DNA of 64,000 bases from Pyricularia pennisetigena (GCF_004337985.1 NW_021940919.1:1023106-1087105), one strand, 5' to 3'; positions 21,977 through 33,725 are shown, numbered from the stretch's first letter. Notes: generated by a model from the sequence alone, not told the origin. Translations and numbers: made by a program.

Positions 21977-24967
21977 ATGGGACTCGGCAGCTACTTCAAG
22001 GCTGACAAGCCTGCGGACTCCGTTCCAACGTCATCTCCAACAACACCCGCCGCAGTGTCAAGCTCAGGCAAGCTGTCCGCTCCTCCACCGAGCCATGTGC
22101 GGCCCTCGGGGCGATCGCCGAGCGGCAATGGGGAAAAGAGCGGCAACGACTATGAGCTGCAGCCGCCATCTACGCGCTTCAGCTCCCGGCCGGCCAGTAT
22201 TTCGGCTCGGTCGTACAGGTCCAACAACAGCTCTCTCATCGTCGAGGATATCAAGCACGAGGTCATGGTCAACTACATGTACCAGCAACAGTGCTCCCAG
22301 CTCTGGGTCTCTGACGGCAGCGGCGAGGTTGAGGGCGTGCTCCTCCGCAAGTCCAAGGGGCATTACATGGCTTGCCCGCCACAACTGGGCACCTCACCAT
22401 TTGCAGTTGCTTGTGCGGCGCTCAATGTTCAGGTAAGATGCACTTCGAGTTCGGTCTCTGTGAGACGGCCGGCTAACACACGATACCTTGCAGTGCGCCA
22501 TGACTGTCAACTCCAGAGTCATAAGGACATTCCTACAGTGGATGCCTGACGCAGTTGACGTGCCGTTGATGAACGGCCTTCGGGTGCAGATCTTGCCGAC
22601 CATTGAAGACCTTCCACGTGCAAGAAAGCATCAGTTCGCTGCCTTTGTAGCCTCGGAGGGGCTGCTTGTGGTATGGGACGATGATGCCCTCCACCTCATC
22701 CAGAGGGCAAAGCACATTGAAGCCGAGTTGATGGAACTGGTCTGGAAGGCCGGGAACGAAGAAGAAGACGACGAGAAGAAGGGAGGCGGAGACGTGGCCG
22801 AGTATGAGATTGACGAGGAGAGCGGCGAGATCAAGCCCGAGAAGCGGCCGGTTCACCTTTTGAACAGCTGGCTCGTCTGCTTCACCCTCGTCCTAGTCAC
22901 AGTTTCGCTCGGTGCTGCGTGGAGAGAACTCACAATCCAGGTCCTCGTCGACGGCAGCTACATCCGTCTGGCCCTCATTGGACTTGCCCCGCTACAGATC
23001 TTCTTCACTCTTTTCTTCGCTCAGGTCATTGTCGGTTGCCTGGCACAGATATTTGGCCCTGTCCGACAGCTAACCATCAACTCCAAGTTTTACTCGGCTC
23101 GCACTCCTCCGAGACTGCAAACCGCCAACCTTCCTCACGTCACCGTCCAGTGTCCCGTGTACAAGGAGGGTCTTCAGGGTGTCATCATGCCCACAGTCAA
23201 GTCCATCAAGCAGGCCATGTCCACCTATGAGCTCCAAGGCGGTTCAGCCAACATGTTTGTCAACGACGATGGCCTGCAGCTCATCACGGAAGAGGAGCGT
23301 CGTGCCCGCATCGACTTTTATGCCGACAACAGCATCGGTTGGGTGGCCCGTCCCAAGCATGGGGAGAACGGCTTCTTGAGACGCGGCAAGTTCAAGAAGG
23401 CGTCGAACATGAACTTTGCCCTCATGATCTCGTGCAAGGTCGAGGAGGAACTAGAAAAGGTCCAGCGTGGCCCCGAGTGGACGCAACACGATGAGGCTCA
23501 GGCTTATGAACACGCTCTGAAGGAGGTCCTGGAGAAGGATGGTCGTGCCTGGGCTGATGGTAACATCCGTGTCGGTGACTACATCCTCATTATCGATTCC
23601 GACACGCGTGTTCCCGCCGACTGCCTCCTTGATGCCGTCTCCGAGATGGAGCAATCACCCGACGTCGGCATCATGCAGTTCTCCTCGGGCGTCATGCAGG
23701 TTGTGCACACATACTTTGAGAATGGTATTACCTTCTTCACCAACTTGATCTACTCGGCTATCAGATACACCGTCTCCAACGGCGATGTGGCGCCCTTTGT
23801 CGGTCACAATGCTATGCTCCGCTGGTCCGCAATCCAACAGGTTTCGTACGAGGACGAAGACGGATACGAAAAGTTTTGGTCCGAGAGCCACGTGTCTGAA
23901 GACTTTGACATGTCACTCCGACTGCAGTGCGCCGGATACATCATCCGCTTGGCAGCCTGGGCTGGCGAAGGCTTCAAGGAAGGTGTATCGCTGACCGTGT
24001 ACGACGAGCTGGCGCGATGGGAAAAGTACGCCTACGGCTGCAACGAGCTGTTGTTCCACCCGATCCGCAAGTGGCTTTGGAAAGGCCCCTTCACGCCTCT
24101 GTTCCGCCGCTTCCTCTTTAGCAACATCCGCTTTACATCCAAGATCACGGTCATCTCGTACATCGGAACTTACTATGCTATCGGCGCGGCCTGGATTATG
24201 ACTTGTGTCAACTACTTCCTGATGGGCTGGTACAACGGTTACTTGGACAAGTACTACGTCGACAGCTGGAAGGTCTGGTTCTCAATCATCATTGTCTTCA
24301 ATGGACTCGGAAACGTTGCACTTGCTCTGATGCGATACAGGCTGGGCGAGCGGAGCCTCTTGTACGCATTCTATGAGAACTTCAAGTGGACTTTGATGTT
24401 GGCCATCTTCCTCGGTGGTCTATCGCTTCACGTGTCCCAGGCGCTTCTGGCGCACATGTTTGAGATCAACATGACATGGGGTGCAACGTCTAAGGAGGCC
24501 GAGTTTTCCAACTTTTTCATTGAGGTTCCCAAGGTTTTGAAGAAGGTGAGTTTTGTTTCCTTTTATTTTTTTTATGCTGTTGTTCTCGCTCATCTTTTCT
24601 CGGCCCAAAATGTCGTTGCTTTTAACTTTGCTTACGCGCGGGGGGTCTTATTCATCCCATCTGAAGTCCCCTCCACACCTGAAATCGACACTAAACTCTA
24701 ATGAGCTCTCCTTTTGTTTCTTCTCCTTATTGGCTTTGATCTTCTCAGCTGACCACGTGCCTTGGCCTGTCATTCTAGTTCAAAGTCTCCATGCTTTTCT
24801 CGACCATCTTCATCGCCGGCATGGTGATACTCGCCGTCGCGCCCTTCGTGCCGCATGACTGGCGCATCACAGACTTTGTGGCTATTCTTCCCATGGCTAC
24901 GATTGCGGCCTCACACTTTTTGCTGCCGCTGGCCCTCAACCCTGCTCTCATGACGTTTTCGTGGTAA
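21977..24967 (+). CDS. GT2: Fungal GT2-family processive glycosyltransferase (surface growth GT2 type)
   Basis: Three phase-0 exons, 21977-22432, 22494-24545 and 24779-24967, give 898 residues. After a Ser/Pro-rich N-terminus come two membrane segments (HLLNSWLVCFTLVLVTV; LIGLAPLQIFFTLFFAQVIV) and a GT2 catalytic domain with VQCPVYKEGL, the DxD-like IIDSDTRVP, SEDFDMSLRLQ (ED motif) and DELARWEKY, which stands at the place of QxxRW. Several C-terminal membrane helices follow; the last exon supplies the final two (VSMLFSTIFIAGMVILAVAP and ILPMATIAASHFLLPLAL). The protein resembles the conserved fungal type 2 glycosyltransferase needed for hyphal growth on solid surfaces and plant infection in Zymoseptoria tritici and Fusarium graminearum (established there), and is distinct from classical chitin synthases. 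It presumably polymerises and extrudes a surface polysaccharide; the sugar is unknown. The last intron (233 bp) is long for this window. Confidence 0.87.
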
Positions 24968-25272
24968 TTGCGGTCGTGGATTGAGATGAATAGGAGCCGC
25001 TTTTTACAGTGATTTATCTACGCCTTACTTGGCTAGCTGATGTGCCCTGCATTCAGCAACACTTCCTCTGAAATCTTTTCTGTTTCTTTTTTGGGTTTAT
25101 GATTTTGCGAGTTTCTTTTGCTCTAATAGCTCTAGAGATACAGTACAGGCTTAGGCTGGATGGGTTTAGACATACATATACATGAACAATACTTAACGAG
25201 ACCATGAGCATACTTGTACTTTTCCCTGGCTTGACATGTGATGTGAGACCTGAAGTGTGACTCCCATATTCC

Positions 25273-26390
25273 TCATTGACGTCTGGAATCTCGGGCTACT
25301 TGAGTGGCTGCTGACACGAGAGTTTCTGCCTGTTCCTGCACGCCAGCCCTCGCTCTTTCGTGGTCCTCAAACAACCCAAAAGGTTCCGGCCCATAAAGAT
25401 AGCAATCTCCCACAAGAGTCCACTCCACCGCGCCTCCGCCAACACTGCCACAAGGCCGCAACAACAGAGGCCAGTCTGCGCTGGGGATGAAGGCAATTTG
25501 GTCGCCGAGCTGTGCACCCGGGATCCCAAGTCCCCATGGTGGCGCCCTCGGTCGTGAAGAAGCACCGGCCGTAGCAGGCTAGCTCGAATTGCTGGGCGTA
25601 TCCTTCTCCCCACGAGTCGTCGAGGCGCCCTTCGAAGCTATCCATCACCGCAACGGCCAGCGACTCCCAGGGCCACAGGACTTGGGCAAATTCCGCCGGC
25701 CCGGGAATAATATTCGGCTCGTTGAGGAGCGGCGGGCCGACCGCTCCGGATCGTGTCGAGCGGCTTGCCCGTTGATAGCAGGACGGTGCCGCCTTCGCGG
25801 AACTCCAGGCCCGAACAGGGGCCGCTTCGGGAAAGTCCTCGAGGACAAGGGTCGATTGCGCGCCGTTTGTCGTGCGGAGGGTGCAAGGGAAGGGCTTACC
25901 GCGCTTGGCATGACTCGGTTGCGACCACCCGGTGCAAGAAAGGGCCCCAACAGTTCCAGGGCTGGTGTAGTCTGGGACCCAGGACGGGAGGTGATGCTGG
26001 CGCTGTCGAGAGCTGCTGTTGGCAGTCTTGAGAATGTCGAGCCTGTTGTCGTGGTGAATGACGGCCTCGGTGAATTGGAAAAAGACACGCTCAAGGGGCA
26101 GGCTGTAGTCTATATAGGAATGAAGCCCGGCTCGAACAGGCCGAGGAGGCCGAAGATACTATCTTTGACCTCGCTCGCTTGGCATCGACAGCTGAACTGC
26201 ACTAGACACAGAGTCTCAAGGTTGGGGTAACGACTCCTGACGTAGCTGAACTGCATCTCCTGAACGACGGATCTAAATGGTAGGGGTCGAAAACCTCGGC
26301 AAATTTTTCTTGCTTCAGCGCCCCCCAGCTGCAGAGTGTGGTCTTTAGAGATCCTGTCTAGCTGCAGGGCTCCAATCTATCTCTGGAGAC
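25273..26390 (-). pseudogene. HET-type (heterokaryon incompatibility) protein, degraded 3' portion
   Basis: Three minus-strand frames must be combined to read the product. The first segment (about 26390-26125) gives LETLCLVQFSCR and DSIFGLLGLFEPGFI and meets a stop at about 26120. A second frame continues with IDYSLPLERVFFQFTEAV, LPSWVPDYTSP and ACYGRCFFTTEGA. Near 25540 the reading shifts again to GAQLGDQIAFIPSADWP and EWTLVGDCYLYGPEPF and ends at 25273. The order xxVYGLLGL - DYSxP - LPSWVPDW - RxFxTxxGxxG - GDxIxxxxGxxxPxxLR - GDCYVHG is typical of the region after the HET domain in fungal HET proteins. The HET domain itself is not visible upstream. The two shifts look like real small indels, not introns, as no GT-AG pair fits. 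A sequencing error is the alternative. Confidence 0.72.
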
Positions 26391-26874
26391 TGGTTATCGC
26401 GCAGTCAGGCCCGTCACGCTTGTTTGGAAATTTTCCTTGGATAATGGATAGGATTCAACCAAGTTTGACGTCTACAACATTGACCGTTGTATTTTTCATC
26501 GAGACTTGCATCGGCCGCTTGTCGTCTTCCCACCAATCACTAACAACCGTCGTTTAATATTACAATTCAATGTCGGACTCCTCCTCCCGCGTCAATAGGC
26601 TGCGTACTTCCTCAAATCCCTTGCAGTCCTTCCAAACGCTGCTTCATCCTCTGACCCGAGGAAAGATTAACTGCCGATGACCACAAGGACACGACAAGAT
26701 GGGAGCTGTTCGTCCTTCCCTCCATGAATCGGCGAAGCCCCAGAAAACCTTGGAGACACGCCGGCAACAAGGGAAAAAAAGAAGAAAAAAAAAAAGAAGA
26801 AGAAAGCAAGGGCAAAGCCAGAAGGGATGAAATAGCGACAATAACAAGGCCCCGAAGCCTCTCAATGGTAATAA
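26391..26874. other. Intergenic between HET relic and secreted-protein gene
   Basis: The expected N-terminal HET domain is not recognisable here. A purine-rich stretch lies at 26773-26808. Nothing else seen. Confidence 0.4.
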
Positions 26875-27342
26875 TCAACTGAAAAACTTGCGGATTGCTT
26901 CCTTGAGCTGTGCCTTTGCGTACATCTTGTTGGATATAAGCTTCGGTGGGGTCTCCCCTGGGACGTTAGTGAGAAATGAATACTCTCTGACATGCTTGAG
27001 TTGGTACGCTGACAAGTCAGGTTGATTCTCGGCATCCACAGGTGTCGCGTCATCCATGTTTACCGTAATGTGATAGTAATAAGCCCTGTGTTGAGTGGGG
27101 CTAACAAACTTGTCAAAATAGGCACTCGCTGGAAATCTTGAAGCCCATGACGCTCCAAAGGGGTCTTGGTAACCGGGGAAAAGGGGTGTTATCGGCTTGG
27201 GATCTACTACTGAACAGGTTCTTGTAAAGCCACCGCATTTTTCTATATCACCAGGACTGCGAGTATCGACTCGAGCAATCAGTCTCGCCGTGGTGACGGA
27301 ATTCACCAACAAAAGCGCGAAAGCGATAAGGGAATAAGACAT
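26875..27342 (-). CDS. Small secreted protein, candidate effector
   Basis: 155 residues from the ATG at 27342, single exon. The first 19 residues (MSYSLIAFALLLVNSVTTA) are a clear signal peptide. The mature part has only two cysteines close together (CGGFTRTC) and is rich in aromatic residues (HRAYYYHITVNMD), ending IRKFFS. The frame is open further upstream, but only this ATG gives an N-terminal signal sequence. No family recognised. Size, secretion signal and position beside a HET relic and AT-rich DNA fit an accessory effector-type gene; that role is inference. Confidence 0.62.
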   Translation of the reverse strand: MSYSLIAFALLLVNSVTTARLIARVDTRSPGDIEKCGGFTRTCSVVDPKPITPLFPGYQDPFGASWASRFPASAYFDKFVSPTQHRAYYYHITVNMDDATPVDAENQPDLSAYQLKHVREYSFLTNVPGETPPKLISNKMYAKAQLKEAIRKFFS

Positions 27343-29014
27343 GGTATTTGGCGCAGAGGGCGTAGGTATTTGAAGTAGCTGGTGTGGAAACACGTATATG
27401 GGAAGGCAGGTAGCAACCGAGATAACAAAAGAAAAAAAGAAGAAAAGAGTACAACTGAGAGTACACAACAGAAAAAGAGAAAAGCAAAAATTGCAACAGT
27501 TGAGTCGTTCGAATCGATGGAAGATAATCCGCGCGATACTTGAGGAAAATAACAGCGTGGTGCATTTATTAAATAAAAGATTATTTATATCTATCTTTAA
27601 TTGCATTTTTAAAGTCCTAATCATAATTTCTGCACGATATCCTTGAGAGGCTTTATTCATAGCACGCATTAATGACGAGCATTCCTGACATAGATCCATG
27701 AGTCATTGAAGAGACGTATCCATAGCCTGTGTGCATCCACTACTGTAGATTAGTCAATCAAAAGAGAGCTAGGTCTATGCAGTTATTTGTTCTAACCCAT
27801 AGTGCTTTGCTCGAAAAAAAAAAGATATATATGTGTTGTTTTAGAAATCTCCCCAATTGATCATTAAACGGTGTGAATTGTTGAAAATGAAAAGTTTGTG
27901 GTTATAGGATAGCAATACTCATACAAAAGCCCAGTAAAAAGCATTTGTTTAGAAAGCCTCATCTGCACGTAGGCATCCTGGTTTAAAATAAATATCTAGT
28001 GCAAAGCTCTATATTTAGCTTTTTTTACCTTTGTTTAATAAACAACAGTATCTGCGATTTGGTTTTACATGGAAACATGGGGTTGTATAAGTTAATCAGT
28101 GTTTAAGGGTCACAATACCTGGGGATTATATATGCATTTTTTTGTTAAAACATTACTTCCAAATGTAATAATTACTGTTATCATTAACAATGATTGCTTT
28201 CATTTATATTTCAAAAGGTCTTTAGAATAATATTTGCGCAGTAAACAAGCTGGCTAGGGGAACGTTTGAAAATGATTGTAAACCTTCTAGTTTCGGGGCA
28301 AAAACAAATCATATGCTGTTAAAAAGATACATTTTCCAGCGTTAAACGAACATTTATGTAGACGAATTTCGCGCTAATTTCTATACTGTCACACCCTAGG
28401 TGCCGTATCAAGGCCAGCCACACACTAGCCACAGTAACGCAGGTCAGCTAAATATATAACGTATGGACTTCAGCGGGCAGTAGTAGGTAGCGCTGATACT
28501 TGGACTAACCGCGACTGGCTCTACCTTACGTGACAAGGCGTCAGGGATCGCTTGTCGCTCGTTCGGTGGACGCTTCTACGCGATCAGCACTCTGTACTTT
28601 TTTCTCTTCTTATATTTAGCTTTCGGTCCTCGAATAGGGTAGCTCCCGGACTACAAGCTCGTTATTATCTTTTTCCAGGAGCGTTATTGGAAAAACAAAA
28701 AAGAGGATTAAGTGTATGAGCAATATCAGGAATATTAATAAATACGCACAAATTGAATACACCAATTAATGGGATAAAAATAGACATACAAACTCAGATA
28801 ATGTGTCAATAATACAAGATAAAACTATATATAAAGGGGTACGTTAACATGTTATTGGATTAGAAGTGTCAATTAAGATCACCGATTTCGATCATCTTCC
28901 TACATCACAACAGTATACTTTATATTTATAATCCGTTGCGACTTTTCACTCTAAACTCCCGTTTTAAGTTAACTTGCCTACTCCTGTTATCTTCCCGGAA
29001 TTCAGGTTGCGACA
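27343..29014. other. AT-rich intergenic island with a possible solo-LTR-like GC segment
   Basis: 27.55-28.4 kb is strongly A+T-rich with no frames. At 28386 a TGTCACACCC start precedes a more GC-rich segment, to about 28650, unlike its surroundings. It could be a remnant LTR, but no matching copy or clear end is visible in the window. From 28.85 kb on lies the promoter of the next gene. Confidence 0.35.
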
Positions 29015-29353
29015 ATGCGTTCTCAAGTTTTCCTTGCTACTCTTCTTTCTTACGGCGCCATCGCAAACCCGGTCGGGGCCGCGGGTTTTACTTCGGACCT
29101 CGACCACCAATCGAGTCCCGTTATCGCCCCTCGTTCAGGTGCATGGAGTGATCAAGACAATGCACGCAGAATGGAGACGACCAAGGAGATGGCCAAGGAC
29201 ATCGAGAATCATAGAACGTTGGAACAGATTCGCTACCGGCAAACCAGGGAAAGGGAGGCCGCAAAACAACAGGAGAGAAAACCCAAGCCGAGCAATGGTA
29301 ATAGCAATGAAGGCTATTGGAGTAACTTGGGTAAACCTCACCTGGCTCAATAA
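29015..29353 (+). CDS. Small secreted protein, cysteine-free, charged; candidate effector
   Basis: 112 residues, single exon, ATG at 29015. A signal peptide is plausible (MRSQVFLATLLSYGAIANPV, cut near GAAG). The mature protein has no cysteine and is hydrophilic, with a likely helical, charged middle (TKEMAKDIENHRTLEQIRYR) and a Lys/Glu/Gln-rich stretch (EREAAKQQERKPKP). Not recognised. A frame in another phase (28974-29375) lacks a signal peptide and is taken as a shadow. Confidence 0.5.
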   Translation: MRSQVFLATLLSYGAIANPVGAAGFTSDLDHQSSPVIAPRSGAWSDQDNARRMETTKEMAKDIENHRTLEQIRYRQTREREAAKQQERKPKPSNGNSNEGYWSNLGKPHLAQ

Positions 29354-29932
29354 GCTACGTCGCGCCCCTGCCTGAAAGGCTGAAACTTGAGCCCGTTATA
29401 GCGTGCGCCGTAATTGCTGCCCGAGTTCTGGGGAAACCACCCCACTTGACCGCAACTTTTGAAGCCTTTTGTCAAGAGTCAAGACTCAAGTGGTGGAGGG
29501 AGCAGTGACGGCAGTTTCCTGATCTTTATTCTTTATGTGTATGTAAAGAGATTAGCGGATCCGAGAGCCGAGCCCATAAGGCACTAGGTGCACAAGTCGC
29601 AGAGCTTCGACTATATAGAACGGATTTCATACGTCGTTGTTGCGGGATTGTATCTAGACAATAGACCACTTTAGAAGCTCGATCTACGATACGACTAATT
29701 ACCCATGTCGAACTATAAACAAACGGACTGCAGCGAGCATTTTACTTATATCTTTCGTTTTTGGATTTAAAAAAAAAGAGATGGCAGATAATATCGGGTC
29801 GAAATCGATTGTCGGCGGGCCTTTGCTAGTCGGCTCTACTGGTCCCGTAAGTGAGGAGCTATCAGAGCTCTCAAAGTGCGTGGAGAAATCATCGGAAACA
29901 CCAACCGCGCTGGAGTTAGCATAGGCACATCG
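29354..29932. other. Intergenic
   Basis: 3' flank of the secreted-protein gene and mixed-composition sequence. No gene or RNA seen. Confidence 0.35.
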
Positions 29933-30230
29933 CTATTTTGGGGGCAAGTAGATTGTCATTCTGAACCTTGGACCTGGCCTTGGGGCAGGCATTGTTGCAA
30001 ATTGATTGCCCAAGGGCCCGTGCCTTGAGTTGTCAATCACTTGACACCTTGAGGAGCAATAGGTTACACTCCGGCATTCCAAGCAAGGCTGCATACTTTG
30101 TGAGCGGAACTGACAGAAAACACATAGCGTTGTGGTGTCTCCGTAAAAGTTGTCATGGTAAGTCTTGTAACTCTGATTAGTTTGCACAAGCTGTGAACTC
30201 CGATCTTGTAATTTGAGTCGGATATGCCCC
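29933..30230 (-). pseudogene. MYND-type zinc-finger fragment or orphan exon
   Basis: A minus-strand frame encodes CVFCQF, then QPCLECRSVTYCSSRCQ, then a His (NSRHG). This reproduces most of the MYND pattern CxxC-x7-11-CxxC-x4-YCSxxCQ-x-D-xxxH. The Trp after the Asp and the last Cys of the consensus are missing, and the frame has no ATG before its upstream stop. It is therefore either one exon of an unresolved spliced gene or a decayed fragment. MYND fingers bind proline-rich peptides. Upstream minus-strand ATGs near 30300 are in another frame. Confidence 0.5.
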
Positions 30231-31501
30231 TAGCGTCGTGCCCGTAAATTATAGGAATGGTAACTATGTAAAATTCGCATCTTGGTGGGATGGATATCAA
30301 AGTTGGGTAGAGACGAGAAAAAAAGAAATTAAAATGTACTCGGGTAGTTTACCTATGAAATAAACCGCGTAAAGACGAAGGGTTTGTTGCACTTATCATC
30401 CAAGATATTACCAAAGTTGATTACAACCTACAGGTACGTTGTCTTGGCTATAATCTGGTAACTGGCTTTGCTTGCGGCTCTTGACTTGGGGTTTGAAATG
30501 TCAAATCAGCTAAGAGGATAAAAGCTTAGCTATTAAACACGACCTGGACTTTAAGAGATTTGGGTTCGGCCTTTCAATCTTTCCACGCCCTCTCAACAAC
30601 CTGCATGTAAAATATATTTTTTTTTAAAATACTGAAGTACAAGCATTATAGCCCCGGAAGAATGCGTTTTGAAAGCACGTAAACAAGCTTAATTAACTTG
30701 GTAATATGCTTACAACGCAGGACAAAGGCAGTCAGTCCATTTGCATAATATATCAACAGAATGATCAAACTAGGTATAATACTCGCGACGAACAGGTTCA
30801 ATTCTATTCATCGACTTGGAACTGTCAAATCTCCGTAATTATATATAGCTTTTGCTGCTGGTGGTTGTTGGGTGGCTAGCTGTTGAGGCGGGTTTTAGCA
30901 GACTGCGATGGTGTGCGCGCTGCATGGCAGGAGCAGCTTGTTCAACTCCGGGCCAAAACGGACAGGCCTGCTACTCAGGCGCCGGCGATCATAATATTCC
31001 CGGTTCGATTTTTCGAGAACTTTGGAGGGAGGGTAGTTTCCATAGGAATGTGTGGCGCTGACCATGCTGTGTTGAGCAGTTTCGCATTGCGTGTTGCAAA
31101 TGCATTTTAGCCTAGACAATCACCCGCTCCTGCACAAGCTCTCACGCTCTTTCTTCTTTTTGTCAAGGTCGAGGTCGAGGGTCTAGATTAGTGGTTCATT
31201 GTGCAGGACATGGCCTGATTTACATACTTTTTTTTTTTTTTTACCTCGGTCAAGTAAGCTTTTCTGCAGAGGTAAATTACCAAAACGGGCATGGGCAGCT
31301 TGCTTGCGCGAGTCAAAAGCCTGGTGAAACTCTGTCTGCCACACCCACACCTGCAGGGGTTTGGCTTGTAGGCCTTTTGACACTGCATATATTATTACCA
31401 CCCCAAAACCCGACTGTGAAAACACGAAGCCAAGCCGTCCAATACCCCCCCACCGGGGCCACAAACAAAACAACCTCCAACTCCCAACAACCCCCCTTTA
31501 G
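30231..31501. other. Intergenic, 1.3 kb, upstream of ferric reductase
   Basis: No supported gene. A+T-rich to about 30.85 kb. A T14 run (about 31229-31242) and a C-rich stretch (31445-31497) directly precede the poly(A) leader of the reductase gene. Confidence 0.4.

Positions 31502-31536
<35 letters not shown>
31502..31536 (+). promoter_or_regulatory. Uninterrupted A35 tract in the leader of the ferric reductase gene
   Basis: 35 consecutive A residues end 22 bp before the ATG at 31559. Position suggests that they are in the 5' UTR or at the transcription start. In yeast, A-rich leaders can bind poly(A)-binding protein, and poly(dA:dT) excludes nucleosomes. Confidence 0.6.
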
Positions 31537-31538
<2 letters not shown>

Positions 31539-31558
31539 AATAGCCCAAACCCATAAAA

Positions 31559-33725
31559 ATGAAGCGCCTCCGCACCCTCCTCACAGCCCTTCTCCTCCCT
31601 ACCGCCGCCACGGCCCGTTTCGGTCTGGTGGGCTACGGGCAGTGGTGGTACGACCCGCCGTGCGGCTACGCATGTCGCAACGTGTTTGGCGCCGCGCCGC
31701 TCAACTGCACGACAAACACGGACTCCACGGCCGGAGAGCACACGCCCGAGCCCGAGGCGCGACCCCGGTGCATCGCGCACAACGATAACTTCCTTCAGAC
31801 CCTGGCCTACTGCCTGGGCACGCGATGCGTCGCGGACGGTGTCAGTGCGGCGCGGCTCGAGACCTTTTGGGCCGAGCATGCGACGGGAGACCCGGCTGTG
31901 CTGGCGGACCGGACATATGGGGCGGTGCTGGCGGGGATCACGAGCCCTCCGACGCGGGTGTACAAGAGTGGCGATACGCTGAATTACACGGCGTTGATCG
32001 CCGACGAGGATTATCAGTACCAGGCCAGCTGGAATCGCTTTTACGACTGGCAGGAAGCAGTCCACTCGACGTACATGTGAGATGGCAACAAACGTAGCTT
32101 GAGTCCTGTGTGCGCGTGCTAACAACCCCCACCCCCCCCCCAATCGTAGCATTATCATCTTTTCCATCGGCCTCGCCAGCCCGCTCCTCTTCTCCTGCAT
32201 CTCCAACCTGCGCCTTACGCACGGCGCCATCGACGCGATCCGGCCCTACCTCCTCCAACCCTCCTCCATCCCGGGCGGGTACAACGTCCGGCCCTTGCCC
32301 TACCTCCTCGGCAACGCCCCAACCATGGGCCAGAGCTTATGGATCGCCATGTTTATGTTCCTTAATATCGTGCTGGGCTTGATTACTTATCGGAACTTTG
32401 ACCAGGCGCACCCGTGGCGATTCGACAAGACGGCCGAGATCCTGGCTTACATGGGCAACCGCACGGGCCATATCTCTTTCGCCCTGCTTCCTTTAACGAT
32501 ATTGTTTTCCTCCCGCAATAACTTTTTATTGTGGCTTACCGACTGGCCCTTTTCCACTTTTTTGGTCCTGCACCGCTGGGTCGCGCGCATCTGTGCCGCG
32601 CATGCGGTTGTGCATTCCATGACCCTGTTGGCCGCCTACACCAGCACGGGTTACGCCTATACCGCCGTATACACGCCGTACTGGATCTGGGGCATTGTCG
32701 GTACCGTCTCCATGGTGTTTATGCTTGTGCAAAGTATTGTTTGGCTGCGCCGCACCTCGTACGAAATCTTCCTCATTTTGCACATCTCGCTTGCCATTTT
32801 GGTTTTGGTCGCCTGCTGGTACCATATTCGGTACTGGATAGGCATCACCGGCCTTTACGAACTGTGGCTGTACATGGTTTTCGCCGTGTGGGCCTTTGAC
32901 CGGCTGGCGCGGTGGTTCCGTGTCGCCCAGAACGGCCTGCGGCGCGCCACCGTCGTCGAGTTGTCGGCTGACATTGTGCGCCTCGACATCCCCGGGGTGC
33001 GCTGGACCGCCTCGCCCGGCCGCCACGCCTACGTGCACTTCCCGACGCTGCATCCGCTGCGGGTCTGGGAGAACCACCCGTTCTCGGTGACCGAGACGGC
33101 GCTGCTGCACCCGCAGAAGCGGGGGCCGCTCGACTCGGCCGATGCCTTGTCAAGCAAGGGCGACGAGGAGATGTTGACAACCATGACGACGACGACGACG
33201 ACGAAGACGACGGCGACGGGCAAAGAGCCGCGCGCGGCCGGCGCGGGCTGCATCTCCATCTACGTCAAAAAGCACCGCGGGGCCACGGCGCTGCTGCGGG
33301 AGCGTGCTGCGGGCTTGCCGGTGCTGCTCGACGGGCCGTACCGGGGCGGCCCGCCGCGCAGGATCCTGAGGTGCAACCGCGTGCTGCTGATCGGTGGCGG
33401 GATCGGCATCACCGGCCTGCTGACCTGGGCGCACGCCCACGTCAACGTGAAGCTGGCGTGGAGCCTGCGGGAGACCTCGCGCGCGCTGCTGGAGGACCTG
33501 GAGCCGGCGCTGGACGGACTGGCGGACAAGGTGGTGGTGGTGGGCCGCCGCCTGGACGTCGACGCGCTGCTGATGCGGGAGGTCCAGGCGGGGTGGAAGC
33601 GGGTGGGCGTCGTGGTGTGCGGCCCGCCGGGGCTTTGCGATCACACGCGCACGGCGGTGGTGCGTGCAGGCAAGAAGACGACTGGGACGGTGTTTGAGCT
33701 CGAGGTCGATGCTTTCACCTGGTAG
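31559..33725 (+). CDS. Ferric-chelate reductase (FRE/NOX-type flavocytochrome)
   Basis: Two exons, 31559-32076 and 32150-33725, with a 73-bp intron (GTGAGA...CGTAG) inside an Ile codon; 697 residues. A signal peptide (MKRLRTLLTALLLPTAATA) precedes an extracellular Cys-containing region (CGYACRNVF). Several membrane helices follow. Two bis-histidine helices carry the haem ligands: H314/H328 in HRWVARICAAHAVVH and H384/H398 in HISLAILVLVACWYH, each H-x13-H. The FAD site is HPFSVTE (about 482), the NADPH-binding glycine motif GGGIGITGLL (about 588) and the C-terminal VCGPPGLCDH (about 663). The enzyme passes electrons from NADPH through FAD and haem to extracellular Fe3+ or Cu2+ for uptake. A Thr/Lys low-complexity insert (MTTTTTTKTTATG) interrupts the flavin domain. 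It lies upstream of a CFEM receptor gene on the same strand. Confidence 0.9.

Noticed and set aside
28386..28650. Solo LTR starting TGTCACACCC
   Set aside because: Not called as an element because no second copy, clear CA end or target duplication could be seen; mentioned only in the intergenic entry.
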